This document shows positions 49,976 to 62,129 of a stretch of 64,000 bases of DNA, piece by piece. A program made the position numbers and the translations under genes. The stretch is from Monosporascus cannonballus. Lineage: Eukaryota; Ascomycota; Sordariomycetes; Xylariales. Under the pieces are notes generated by a model. That model saw nothing but the letters and a program-made list of their open reading frames with translations, made no database searches and was not told the origin of the DNA. The stretch is from NCBI GenBank assembly GCA_004154925.1, contig QJNS01000110.1:62001-126000 (forward strand), read 5' to 3'. Numbering within the stretch: position 1 is the first letter of the stretch; each line of letters opens with the position of its first letter.

Positions 49976-50161
49976 CGATTATGTTGATGGTATTGAACCT
50001 TGATGACTGAAAATGACGGAAGACATGCTAAATGGTGATGGCCGCTGGTAATGCCTGGGGGTTGAACCCATGGCGAAAAAGAACTTCTTAATATATATGC
50101 GAAACTCGGGCTTTCTAATTAGCCGAATCTGATTATGGGTGTAATACCCCGCCCCATTTCA
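49976..50161 (-). repeat. GyA 3' LTR, right part
   Basis: CGATTATGTTGATGG to CGCCCCATTTCA. Continues the LTR interrupted at 44474. Against 61802-61981, ten or more TpG sites here are TpA there, and several CpA sites there are TpA here. Confidence 0.93.
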
Positions 50162-52926
50162 AGCTTTCTTTCTTATAATAAAAAACGTCCCCGTTTTATC
50201 GTAAAAAACAATAATAACTTAACTCCATAATAAATATATTATACTTATGTGCTTATTAATTAATCTTTCCTTTTTTAACGTAATATATCTTTTAATATTT
50301 TTAATTCAGGATTCCGACTATATTTTTTAGCTAATTTCTCGCATTAAAAAACTTTTTCCTTATTCTTTTATATTTTATTTTCTAATTATTAATCGTTAAT
50401 TAATTGATTATACTTTCTTTTAGTTTGGTTATCTTGGGACAAAATAAGGTTCTAATTATTTCCTAATAATCTGATATATATTTCGCATTTATTAATACGG
50501 GATCTTTTAAGTTTCTGTTAATATAATTCGAGTATGGTAATTATTAAATAACGGGCGAAATATATATTTAGCTTTAATATTATTATGTGATTTACATATT
50601 AACGTAAAGTTATTTTAGGATTAACGAAATATACAAATATTTTAATCAAAAAACAAAAACAATTCGGAAAGTTTTTAAAAATATATAACAGCTATTTTTT
50701 AGGTTAAAATCCTTTAAGTACGTTTTCGTCCTGATATTTATTATATAAACCCAGGTACGCCTTAATGTTTTATTTTATCTTTTCGATTAACTATCGTTTT
50801 TCGTTTAAAATTAAGTTTTATATTTTTTATAAATAAAATTCCTATAACATAATACAAAATAAATCAGTTATTTAAATATTATATATTTAACCAAGATATT
50901 ATTTAGGAATTTTAATTTCATTAATACGTATAAGTAAATTATTAAAACTAACTTATTTTTATTTTTATCGATATAACCTTAAAATCTTTTCAATTAGATT
51001 ATGTAAAGTGGTATTATCAAATATTATAAAAATATGTTTTAATCGGATATACAAAAAACCAACTTAATATCCATATTTCTTAATTTTATTAATACGAATA
51101 ATATCGTAAACTATCGTCCAAACGTAATTAAAATCCGAATTGCAAATAATAACTTTTATTATTTTACTTGATAACGTATAATATCTTTAGATAATAAAAT
51201 AACCGGCTTCGAAAATATATCCTAACTTATTTTTTATGTCCTTACGCGAAAATACGTATATTCATACCGTAATAATTTTTAATAGAAAGTATGTTTCGTC
51301 GGTAATGAAACATAATAATTTTTCAAAATAATATAATTACGGCCTTATGCTATAATTCCGGATTATTTTCGAAATTTAATAATATTGCAAAATAATCTTA
51401 AAGGCGATTTCGTTTTTAATTATATAAAATAATAGGTATTAATCGATTAAAATTAACTTGCTAATTAACGCGGAATATGAAACTATAATATTAAATGTTA
51501 TCGTACAACTTTTTTAACATTTATTCAAATTTTAAAATATTTAAAACCTTAATAATTATAACCTTATTTAATTTACCAAACTTAAATTGATTTATTTTCT
51601 TGAGGTTTAATTTAAAATTAATTTAAACCGGGTATTTAAATGATTTTTTTAGCATTATAAATATTATAATATATATAATAAAATCCGGATATATATTAAA
51701 TAAAATATCGTAATACAGCTAAATAAACTTAGAATATAATTAATAAATTATGAAACTAACATGGTATCGGAATATATTTAATAATAATAATAAAAAATAA
51801 TAGTAATTAATCGATATTTATTATTTTTAATTAATTTTCTAAAAATAATTCTGGTACGCCAAAGAAATTCCAGAAAGTTTTTATTTAATATTATTAAGGA
51901 AAATACCATACCTTATTATTTTGTCCGATTAATTACTTACAGGCGGTATTATATTTGCATATTTTTAAAGCTTTATTTTTATAATCCTTTATTTTTTGAT
52001 TAATAATATTTATTTTCTCTTTACGTATATCGTTACTTATATTAATATATATCCTTTTTCCCATTTAATTCGTTTAATCAGTTTATTATAGACATTCCTA
52101 AACCGTTAAAACTTTCCAAACGTTAAAATTCCCGTATTATTACGGATCTTAAAAGCTTATTTAAACAAATAAACTACCCGTTAACTAAAAATATTATTCC
52201 CGATAGTATTAAGAACAGTTAAATTCAATATAATCAAAATTTCCAAAATTTCGATCGTGTTTTTAGCATATTATCGTTACGTTCTTAAAATCTCAAAATA
52301 TTTTAGATTTGTTATACTTTTTATTCGCACAGTAAATAAACTTTTAATTTTTTAATTGTAACGTAATAATAAACTTCCGATTAACCCTTTCAATATTCAT
52401 AAAAGCCAAAATCCTATATATCGTTAGATTTTTATATCCGAATTATATCCTTTTTTTAGGTATTAATTTTGAAATATTATTAAAAATAATAATTATTTTC
52501 TATTTATAATTCCAGTTATAAATAATTTATTCTTACCTAAACCTTATTATTTTTAATAAAAAATGTAACAACCTATCGAAAATAATCCGGCAGTTTTTTT
52601 AATTTTAAACATTATCAAATCGTTTTTTAAAAGTTACCGATTAATAACGTTGATACCTAATAATAATATTATAGAACTTTCTTTATTTTTAAATTTATCG
52701 ACCTCTCCCGGTTCAAAAATTATTGATTCATTTTTTAATCCATTTATTAATATTGGCCAATTAAATTTTCGCTAATATCCTTTTTCTATATTCTAATATC
52801 TAATCGATATCTAAAATAATAACGCGATTATTATTTATATTATTTCAAAATATTTCGGAATAAATTATTCTTTATCGTAATTTATTTTATCTTAATTAAT
52901 AAAAAATATTTAAAGTAATATTTATT
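50162..52926. other. GyA 3' interior, unassigned
   Basis: About 2.8 kb after the polypurine tract. Strongly AT-shifted. Plausible but undecidable frames occur on both strands (plus near 52090-52330 with FIIDIPKPLKLSKR; minus near 52760-52590 with GLKNESIIFEPGEVDKFK). I cannot tell whether it belongs to the convergent ORF that follows, to an extension of pol, or to another old insertion. No LTR seen. Confidence 0.35.
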
Positions 52927-53566
52927 TCGTTTATTTCCGGTCCTGCTATTAATCGGTTTTTAAAATAAAGAATTACAGCTGCCAATATTCAGGAAATTAT
53001 TAACGCCTAATTGCCAATTACCAAAATACTACTTTCTAAACATAAGCCCGGAATAAAAACCGTATTTATCAAAGTTATTTACGCCGGTTCTTTAAGTTAA
53101 TTTATAATACATCTTATTAAGGACTTTCGGTATATAAATAAGCTATTTATTAAAGCTTTTAAAGTACCTAATTTAATATTTTGCGCATTTTGTAAAAAAT
53201 ATTATTACGTTTTTAAATTACCTGGAAACTGCAGAATATTTTTAATTTTCGGATATATATCGTTTTTTAATTTTGCGGAAAATGTTGATAATAATTTTGT
53301 TAAGTTAATCCATAAATATAATTATATTTTTAAAAATAATTAATTTAAGGATTTCCGAACCCGTTTTACCAAAAGACCGCAAATTAAATTAGATATTTAT
53401 AAATTAAATTATAATGTTTTTTACGAATTTAATAGGGGTTCCTTTTAATATTTAATTAAAGAAAGGTTTATCGATATTCGTTATATAACCAAAGTTCGCA
53501 ATATTATAAAAGATTTAGGTAAATCGTTACGCTGGGATTTTAATAGTTTAAAAATTCGGTAAAAAT
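52927..53566 (+). pseudogene. Convergent ORF in GyA with Cys cluster
   Basis: Plus-strand frame of about 210 codons, opposite to GyA pol; all internal stops but the last are TAA where Gln fits. It reads RITAANIQEIINA, ILLSKHKPGIKTVFIKVIYA, then C-A-F-C-KKYYYV-F-KLPGN-C-RI-F (53182-53241), and later NNFVKLIHKYNYIFKNN, FKDFRTRFTKRPQIKLDIYK and VRNIIKDLGKSLRWDFNSLK. Cys at 53182, 53191 and 53230 with Phe at 53212 and 53239 keep C-x2-C-x6-F-x5-C-x2-F-x6 spacing, similar to the GyD antisense ORFs. Cys->Phe is not a RIP change, so the Zn2Cys6 reading is tentative. Unknown function. Confidence 0.5.
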
Positions 53567-54250
53567 ATAAATTGGCATTCTTTTTATATATTAATATTTT
53601 GCTAATAATCTCAATAATTTCATCCTTCCCTCCGATTAATTAATTTCGTATATATTACTATTATCCATAATTATATAATTTCCAAATCGTCCACTTAATA
53701 TTTAAACTTTAATATTTGTTTTTATAGGTTTTATAGTTTTAGATTACTAATTTTTTGATAATTCGATATTTATACCGTTTAATATGTCGTTTGCAATATC
53801 GTATAAACGATCGAATTTATGAGGTAATAATTTTGTCCAGTTATCTCTTTGCAAGTTAACCGGCTCCTAATATCTTTTTTTTATTTTTAATAAATTATTT
53901 TAATTTATTAATAAGAAAACTTCCCCGTAATAATATCTCATTAATTTCCTTCCAATAGTAAATACTTTAACTAATTAAATTATTAATTAGGTACGGTTTT
54001 ATTTATTAATATTTTAATTTTATTTTTCTAGATATATCAATATATTATAATATATCATAAAGCAATATTAAGTTATTAATTTTTAAAAACTAAATCCTTA
54101 TTTTAGTTTTATTTTTTTAATTAATAAATTAAGTAATTTTACCACATTACGTAATAATTACCTTAATTGCTCTAATAATATCGTTAACTTTGTATTTTAA
54201 CAATTTAATTTGTTATATAGTATTAATTTATTTTTAATATATAAAGATTT
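53567..54250 (-). pseudogene. GyA integrase C-terminal remnant
   Basis: Minus-strand continuation below the integrase core. A readable piece near 53880-53760 is NLQRDNWTKLLPHKFDRLYD then IANDILNGINIELSKN. It lies after LLYG-x-KALLPIEI in the integrase and before the convergent ORF. No chromodomain was recognised. Frame broken by several stops. Confidence 0.45.
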
Positions 54251-54722
54251 TATGTTATAATCCTTTATATCGGTATTATAATTTCGATCGGCAAAAGTGC
54301 CTTTTAGCCGTACAACAACTTATAAACGTTAAAACCGTAACTTTTTATAATAATATTATCCGCAAATATTATTTTAGGCAAATACTTAACCCATTTTTTA
54401 CCTGTACTATTCATCGTTTTTATTAATCCTTTAATAATCGAAATATCCCCTTTTTTGATTAATCCTTGCCGCCAAATAACGTATGCAGCTTTAACCCTTC
54501 TCTTAATCCTAAGTATTTCGTAAGTTTCGATAAATTTTTCTTTATTTTTAAAACCTTTATTAATTTTGATTTTAACCGGAATTCCGTATCGATAAAAATG
54601 TGCTTATCTAAAAACTTCTTAATTACCGTAAAAGTAACCGTACGCAAAACTTTAATTTCGAAATATCCGGATAATTCGTATCGGGTTTCGACAATCGCCT
54701 TATACTCGTTATCGTTTAGCAT
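54251..54722 (-). pseudogene. GyA integrase catalytic region
   Basis: Minus-strand. 54722-54459 is open: RYELSGYFEIKVLRTVTFTV, IKKFLDKHIFID. It continues below the stop as GLIKKGDISIIKGLIKTMNS, KKWVKYLPKIIFADN, then YKLLYG-x-KALLPIEI, the standard Gypsy integrase ending. The Glu of the usual GLxERG motif is Lys (54454-54456), a G->A-type change, so the DDE triad is incomplete. The open plus-strand frame 54466-54729 is its shadow. Confidence 0.78.
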
Positions 54723-56807
54723 AAATTAAACGTTAATAACCTAAATAACTATAATATCCAAAGGAGTTAAAAAGCTATAACTTTTTTGGAAATATCGATT
54801 AGTATCTTTTTAATATAAAACGCAAATAAAGATTACCTTCCTTATATGCCCATATATATTACGTTAATAATATAAAATAACTATATATCGATATATCGCA
54901 TTCCGTCTTTTTATAACCGCAATTTTCGTAATATTATTTAATTATTATTAGGCGTTTTTGTTCGCTATCGATAACTTTACGACTGCTATATTGCATTTCC
55001 GCTTTACGCTATAAAATACCGTTTTGGATAAAATATTTTAAGGTTTCGGTTTTAAAGGCTACTTATTTCTTTGTCGTTACTTACAATAATCAATTAAAAG
55101 TTTTAATATCGTTAGAAAATTTGCGTATTTTTGCGACCATTTAAACTAAATCCTAATTAAAAATCATTTTTTTTGTTTAGGTTATTCCGCTTATACGATT
55201 TAACCGAATAACGTTTAATTAAATATTAATAAAATTATTAACTTCTTTCTTTTATTAATCGTCCAGCTCGTTAAAAACCCGGGTTAATTTTTTCGATAAT
55301 CTATCTACGGCCGTATTTTTTTTATTAAGAACATATTTAATTTCAGAATTGAAAAACTTCATTTACGTAATTTAACGAATTAATAAATTCCTGGATAATA
55401 AGTTTATAAAATTATTAATTTATATAACTAATATTTTAACGTTAATTTCTAACGTAAACCGAATTCCATAAATATAATTCCGGAATTCTTTTAAATTTTC
55501 AAAAATAATTCGATATTTTAACATAATAATATTATAATTTAATTCGGTTCCTTTTTTAAATATTACTTTTATAGCACGCCGGGTACCTTACGTTATTAAT
55601 TATTTAACCTAATATTTTTTCCGAAATTTCGCCCGTACGAATCCGTCCTTATAATAATTTTTCCAGTTTTAGGGCTATAATTAATAATAATTAAGATTAA
55701 ATCCGACGTAAGTTTTTTTTAAGCATTTTTATAATATACTCCTAATTAGAGCCCTAAATAAAAACCTTATTTTTGCGGAATAAACAGATAAAAACTTTTG
55801 CTTTAATAACATAATACATAATAAATATCCGATAATAAACGGTATTCCTTAAAAAGGTTTTAATTTCGGATATGTTTTTATAAAAACAAATTTCCAGAAT
55901 TTTTATTATTTGAATTATATTAAATTAATGATTATTCGTATGGCAAGAAATTCCGATTATAACCGTAAATTTGTAATATTACTGAGACTTTTATATATTA
56001 ATCATAATTCCGGCGAATTCGTAATTAAAAGAATTTTATTTATATTAAAAATATCTTCCAAAACGAACCGTCAAATCCCAGAGAAAATCCTAGTATCATC
56101 GTATTACGTCCTTAATGCTTTAATACCAACGTTATTTATGAATAACTACGCGATTTTAGATATTAAATTATAAAAGACTTTTCTAATTATACGATCAAAA
56201 TAAGTTATAAAGTTAATAAACTTTATAAACATAATAATATATCGGAATAGTTTTAACGGTATTACGAACGTTATTATATTTCTGCTAATAAAAACTAAAG
56301 TAATATAATTATACTTAAAAAAGAAGTTAATAAAAAAAACTAAAAAGTATATGGCCAAATATGCGGAAAATTCGTTATAGTTTTCCGGCATATATACATT
56401 TTGCAAAATAATAGCGCTTAATTTCGTCGCAAAATTAATTAATTGCAAATTGTTATTTTTTTTATAAGGAATTAAGAATTCCGGTACGTAATATACGATT
56501 ATTCGAACATTTTTTTAATACGTATTTATAATGCGTCGAATAATTTGTCGCTTATATTAATTGATACCATAATACTTTTAATTTACTATATTTTATAGGG
56601 AATAATTTTAATTTCCTAAAAAGGTAAGATAATTCTTTTAATTCGATTGTATTTTTATTAATCCTATCCTAAGGCAGTTTTTTTCCGGAATAATATTTCT
56701 TTGAAAAAGGCTTTTTCTATACGGGTAAATCTGTTACCGATTTAATCAAATAAAGCTTTAGTTTTTTTTCGGTTAATTGAATTCCGCAAAATATCAAAAT
56801 GAACCTG
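54723..56807 (-). pseudogene. GyA RT and RNase H
   Basis: RT palm is open at 56448-56146: MQLINFATKLSAIILQNVYM, YLVFFINFFFKYNYITL-type palm motif A (IDFFSGYD-like in related elements, Asp now Asn), IITFVIPLKLFRYIIMF and FDRIIRKVFYNLISKIA. The active-site box follows at 56142-56131 as Phe-Ile-Asn-Asn (from F/Y-x-D-D), then VGIKALRT-YDDTRIF and FVLEDIFNINKILL. RNase H and the integrase zinc region would fill 55900-54730 but are not clear. The plus frame 55910-56173 is a shadow. Confidence 0.8.
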
Positions 56808-57225
56808 TGTAACGAACCTGTCATACATCCACCTGGAGGTATGAGCAGTATCCGAAATGGGGTCTTGATTTGCAGGTAACAATAGGGCGAAAAATGATTT
56901 AGTGGCCTGTTCGTTAAAAAGATTTAAAAACTTTTCCCTTAATCAGAGAACAGTACGGTTATCTCTAGACTAAGAGCTTAGATTAATAGCTAAGGAACGA
57001 AACTAGGTAGGTGCTATTTATATAAAAGACCGATTTATTATATATCCTAATTCCCAAAGTGAGTGTATCGTGGATCTATGTAATTTATGTGATTTGGTTA
57101 AATTATTTAGATCACTTAGATCACGGAACAAGCCAAGCTTCCCTGTCCGGAGTTTAGCCGTGACAGGTCCGCGCTAGGCCTTAAAGGTAGGTTTCTTGGA
57201 GGCAGGAACCCTGGTTCCTGTAACA
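56808..57225 (-). mobile_element. Solo LTR of LtrC family
   Basis: 418 bp, TGTAACGAACC to GGTTCCTGTAACA, with perfect target duplication ACCTG (56803-56807, 57226-57230). It is the reverse complement of the LTR at 63232-63653. Nearly unmutated in base composition, in sharp contrast to the GyA pol around it and to its 63232 relative. It interrupts GyA upstream of the RT palm. Confidence 0.93.
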
Positions 57226-57230
57226 ACCTG

Positions 57231-60200
57231 GGAAATAATACCATTAATAATATATCTGGTTTATCTAGAATATTTTCTTATTCCTTAATCGTTTGTATAG
57301 TTTTTTTAAACTTTTTAATTTTTTAATCTGGGTTCCTAGGTAATATCGATTTATCGAATTGTATATTATTAATAGAAACCACTTTTTTTATTTCGGCTTA
57401 TATATAATATTAATTTGAACCGTTTTTTTCTCTAATATTATTACATATTCTTTTCTATAAAGTTCTATATAGCACATATGCTAACGTTTCTCTATTAAAT
57501 TATCTCAAAATTTTATCCCTAAAGTTTAATTTATTTCTTATAATTCCCTAAACTATTTTATGGGTTTAATTAAAGAACGTTTCTTTAATCGAAAATATAT
57601 AAAGGTTTATAACGGATTTATTTGTCTTTTTGTTATTAGGCTTATTTACGCCAGCCAAACGGCCTATAAGTTTACCAGCTATTCTTTTTCAAGTTAGTTA
57701 TCTACGCGGATATTACGGTTAACTCGCTTTGCCGGTATTAAGAAAACAATGATTTTCGTCGGACCGAATTACAGAATATTTTTTATTATTTTTGGGTCCA
57801 TATTTAATATTATTTTCGATTTCGCTGTAAAATGAAGTCCTAATATTAATAGCTATGCTGCGCGGTTGTCGTCGACAATAAAAAAAGAAATAGTAAGTAA
57901 TCGAATAATTAATTAAATCGGAATTTCGATTAGGTTTTTAAACTTGGTCTTTTTTTAGGAGTTAAATTTCATAAAAAATCCGTATTTATTGTATTATTAA
58001 CCTATATTTTTTGACGTACGATAAGATTACAACATTCGATTCGGCTCCGGTATCGATAATACCATTAATTATGTTTTTTTTCCCAAAACTAACTTTAATA
58101 ATAAATCGGAATAATGGAATAATGTATTCGGTCGGATTATATTATTATACGGATAAAATATTGGCTTCGTTTTGTTCTTCCGGCTTATATTTAATATTTA
58201 AAATTAGGATTTTGGGCGTTTATTACGGGTTAATAAATATAAAGTCGCAGATTTTTGCTTTTATTATCTTAATCGTTTCCTTATTCTTACGATTTAATGC
58301 TTTCAGGGTTTTTACGGCCATAAAATTCTTAAAAGCCTTATTAAAATCCGGGCAAACTTTAATTAATTTTTAACAGATAATTTCCAACGTTTCTTTCGTA
58401 TTTTCGTAAATCTTAATTTCTTAATATTTTATTAATTATTTATTAATTAATTTATCGTAACTAAAGATATAATCCGTTTATATTTTTATTTCGTCATTTA
58501 AAACTAAAGGTTCGTTTTATGTAAGTGTATTATTATCGACCTTATTTCTTTTAACAAATTTGCCAGTATTTTCCTTTTTTTTTACTACGTCGCTTAATTA
58601 ACATAATATTGGTAAATATAAAAAACTAATTACTTGTATTTACTTTGAATGCGTAGATCTTTTTAAATTACCAAATATTTTTGCTTTTAATAAGGTTATT
58701 TTAAAGCAAATTAACCAAAAATATTTTTTTATAAAATAGCCTATCGTTTTTTATAATAAAATAGGATATATTAATCCTAATAATACGATTTTAATTAATA
58801 ACGGAATCCGGTCAGTTAAGTTTTAGGATTATCGTAAAGTAAAGTACGTCTAAGGTATTAAAACGGGTAAATTCCTGGTTAATATTGGGTCTGGATTTTT
58901 CTGACTTTTCAAAAATCTTTTGTCGATAATTATAATATTTAATTTTGTCCCTGAAATAATTAAGGAAATTAGGTAAATTATATATCTATTTTAAAATATT
59001 TTTCCAAATAAAAATCCTTTTATCGATCGCCTGATTTTAAAATATCGTTAGGAATTATATTATATCCAGATTAAATCGATTAATTTTAAATTCCAAAAAA
59101 TCGTATATTAATTATTATTAAATAAAATTAAACCGGTCTTTTCATATTCGAAAATAGCTTATATATATATATTACGTATCCTTGCTTGCCGCAAAATCAA
59201 TAGGTTATTTTTTAAAATTGCCAAATCGTTTTCCGTTATTTCGGTAATTATTTCGATAATTACCTTATTTACGATAAGATCTTATTTTGCTAAAATTATC
59301 CGGTTAAAAACTTATTACATTAATTGATAAGTCGGTATTATTATATTATGCTTAGGGCGGTTTCTATTCTAAGGGTACGTAATATTGCGATAACTAAATA
59401 ACTTTATAATTTTTTATTTTTTTTAAAAAAGCGGTAAAATTTTATATTTATTATACTTAGGTAATTTTTAATTCCTATAAAATATTAGTAATTTCAGATA
59501 CCTGATTACGTTTTGGCGATAAAAAAACTTAGGTCCAGAATTATTTTATCGAATAAATTTAGGTTTTTATTATCGTATTTTTTTCATCTGGCTAAAGTCG
59601 AAACGAACCGTATTTAATAATTATTTTCGCCTCTTGTATCTAATTAGCCGAGCCTTATTAAAAACTTAATTTTTAATTAATATTACGGCGGTATTATAAA
59701 ACGTTAAATATAAATTTTTGAACTTTATAACTAAATTATTAAACACTTTTTCGAAAAAACTAGGTAAAAGTTCTTTTAACAAGCTTTCGATATATTCGTT
59801 TTTATTTGCAATTTTGTTTTTAAATTTAGCTTTTTTTAACTATATTATAAACTTTAGAAATATATTTTAAATAATACATGTAAACTTAATTAAGTATATT
59901 ACGTTAAGCTTATTTTATTAATATATTTAATTAATTTTTAATAATTTGTATTTATTTTAGGCTTTATAACTTAAAAATCTTCAAAATATTTTTACCCGCT
60001 TTATCCTAAATAACAATACCCTTAAGGGTAATTTTAACTTGAATTTTTATAAAAAGGTTATGTGTTTAATAAAGTAACGTATTAATTATTTCCGCCTCTG
60101 TAAACTTATATTTCCGATATAAATTATTAACTCCCTTAAGCTAATTAATAACCGTAATACCAAAAAAGCAAAAGTCTGGAAAAACGGATGTATCCGGTAA

Positions 60201-61700
60201 TACTATAAAAAAAATAAATTTATCCACAATATTTACCGAGAATTTGTATCCGTATTAATTAAGGGATTTTAAATGTATGTTTTTAAAAATAAATATTGCA
60301 AATCTAATAAAGGTTTATAATGAAATCTGAATAAGTTAAACCTGTTATTTTTTAGATATTTTAATAATAATTTCCGGTATTTCCGGTACTCGTCCTTTAG
60401 TTATTTCTATAACCGGCTTTGTGAAACCAATAGGATTACTTAATGATAGTTCGTTATTAACTTCGTTTTCGTATTTAAGTTTAAATAATTAATAGCGATT
60501 AATAATATTCGATATTAAACTTTAATCTTTTTGAATAATAAAGAATTTCGAAATAAGTAATAACCTTTGTTATGCCGTAATTTTTAATAATTTCTACGTA
60601 TTTTTAATAAATTGGCTAAATTCTAACGAAATTTATTAATAGGAAAAAAATAGGTCGGGGTTAACATAATTTGATAATTTAAGGTTATTATTCGCAGACG
60701 TAAATATAAGAAAATTTAAAGCGTTTAGTACTTTCGTCCATATTTTTTAAAGGTTTAGTAATTGTAATAAAAGTATTATCCTTTTTTTTACCTAAGTAAA
60801 CCTATTTTTTCTGATTGGTATATTACTGGCGGTAAATATCGGACTAAATCGTTTTTAACTTTACGATTAATATCTTTATTATTAATTTTACCGTTAAAAT
60901 AATTTTATTAATTAATATTAACGAATTTTAAGAGATATTTCTAAGTGGGACCCAAACGGAATATTGGCTTATTAAGGCGAAAATGTTCTAAAATATATTA
61001 TTTAATAAGTCGGTCCTATATTTTCAATTATATTAAAAAATATTAATCTTTTTTCGAATCTTTTTTTTCGCAAATGAAATCATATATTCCATAATTTTAT
61101 TCCTTTTTCTGCTTACGTTCGTAATTTAAAATATATGATTAACTATAACGGCGTTATTTTAGCGTTAATTAATTTAAAATCTGCATAAATTCGTTACTAA
61201 TAACGTATTTTCGTTTCCAAATCTTAATAAATCGATTTTTAACATTTAGTTTTAATTAATTTTGTATTTGTTTTTTATTTCCAAATATCCGACTTTTATT
61301 TCATTAAGTAAGAAGTTCTAAAAAATGCGTTATATACTAAATTATGCCGTCGGTCTGAATATAAGTAATTAGTCTATATCCTCAAATCTGTATATTTTTA
61401 AACATATAATCCTCCGAAATCGGTTTATTAAAAATCTGGTTCCAGATAAAGTCCCGTAAACGCTTAATTCCAAAATATCCCTCTTTAATTAATAATATTT
61501 TGAAGTTATTTTGTTATTATCGGCTATTCGTAACGTCGTTATCTTATAAAACGTAATATGCGTTTTTGTATATCCATAACCGTAACTATAATTACCTGCA
61601 TTTTTGATCAAAATTTCCTTTCCTTTCGATTATTAATCGAAAATATCGAAAGTTATTTCGGCAGCTAACTAAAGCCGGTTTTCTTTCCTTGGCAGCCAAA
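57231..61700 (-). pseudogene. GyA gag and protease
   Basis: Minus-strand region between 5' LTR and RT. The protease active site is intact at 58054-58037: DTGAES within FGKKNIINGIIDTGAESNVV, followed by LSYVKKYRL. Upstream (58400-61700) is gag, Lys/Asn-rich and frame-broken; no zinc knuckle identified. The plus frame 58011-58373 overlaps the protease on the other strand and is a shadow. The segment next to the 5' LTR (TTTGGCTGCCAAGG on the minus strand, 61700-61687) is a candidate primer-binding site starting with TGG. Confidence 0.72.
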
Positions 61701-61981
61701 TAAATTGGAATAAGAAGAATTAATTTTGATCAATGCGGATAACCATTTTATATCATGGTACGGAATGGAACTGTCGAAAAATGAAAAACTAAATCCGATT
61801 ATGTTAATAGTATTGAACCTTAATAACTAAAAATAACGGAAGACATGCTAAGTGGTGATAGCCGCTGGTAATACCTGGGGGTTAAACCCATAGCGAAAAA
61901 GAACTTCTTAATATACATGCGAAATTCGGGATTTTTGATCAGCCGAGTCTGATCATGGGTATAACACCCCGCCCTACTTCA
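61701..61981 (-). repeat. GyA 5' LTR
   Basis: 281 bp, TAAATTGGAATAAG to GCCCTACTTCA, followed by target duplication GTAT (61982-61985). Confidence 0.95.
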
Positions 61982-62129
61982 GTATTACGAAACGTAACTT
62001 AGTTATTTTTTACTCAAATTTCCACGATATCTTTACTAACATAAACTCGTACGACTTAGGTTGAATAGTTAGCTCCAATCTTTAGCCGTTACAATTACGC
62101 ATCAACTAAAATTACTACCTTTTCGAAAA

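Larger units (their letters stand above)
44380..61981 (-). mobile_element. GyA: large Gypsy element hosting CoB and a solo LtrC
   Basis: Minus-strand Ty3/Gypsy. The 3' LTR (44380-44474 and 49976-50161) is split by CoB; the 5' LTR is 61701-61981. Both are 281 bp. Target duplication GTAT at 44376-44379 and 61982-61985. A purine-rich tract on the minus strand (AAGAAAGAAAGCT) adjoins the 3' LTR at 50162-50174, fixing the orientation. Removing CoB and the solo LTR leaves about 11.7 kb, large for a Gypsy; 4 kb of this lies between integrase and 3' LTR. Protease, RT and integrase are recognisable on the minus strand. Confidence 0.9.

Noticed and set aside
54466..54729. 87-codon plus-strand frame
   Set aside because: Shadow of the minus-strand GyA integrase, which has the recognisable motifs.
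55910..56173. 87-codon plus-strand frame
   Set aside because: Lies opposite the GyA RT active-site region.
58011..58373. 120-codon plus-strand frame
   Set aside because: It overlaps the GyA protease, whose DTGAES site is on the minus strand; hydrophobic content is a by-product of the complement.
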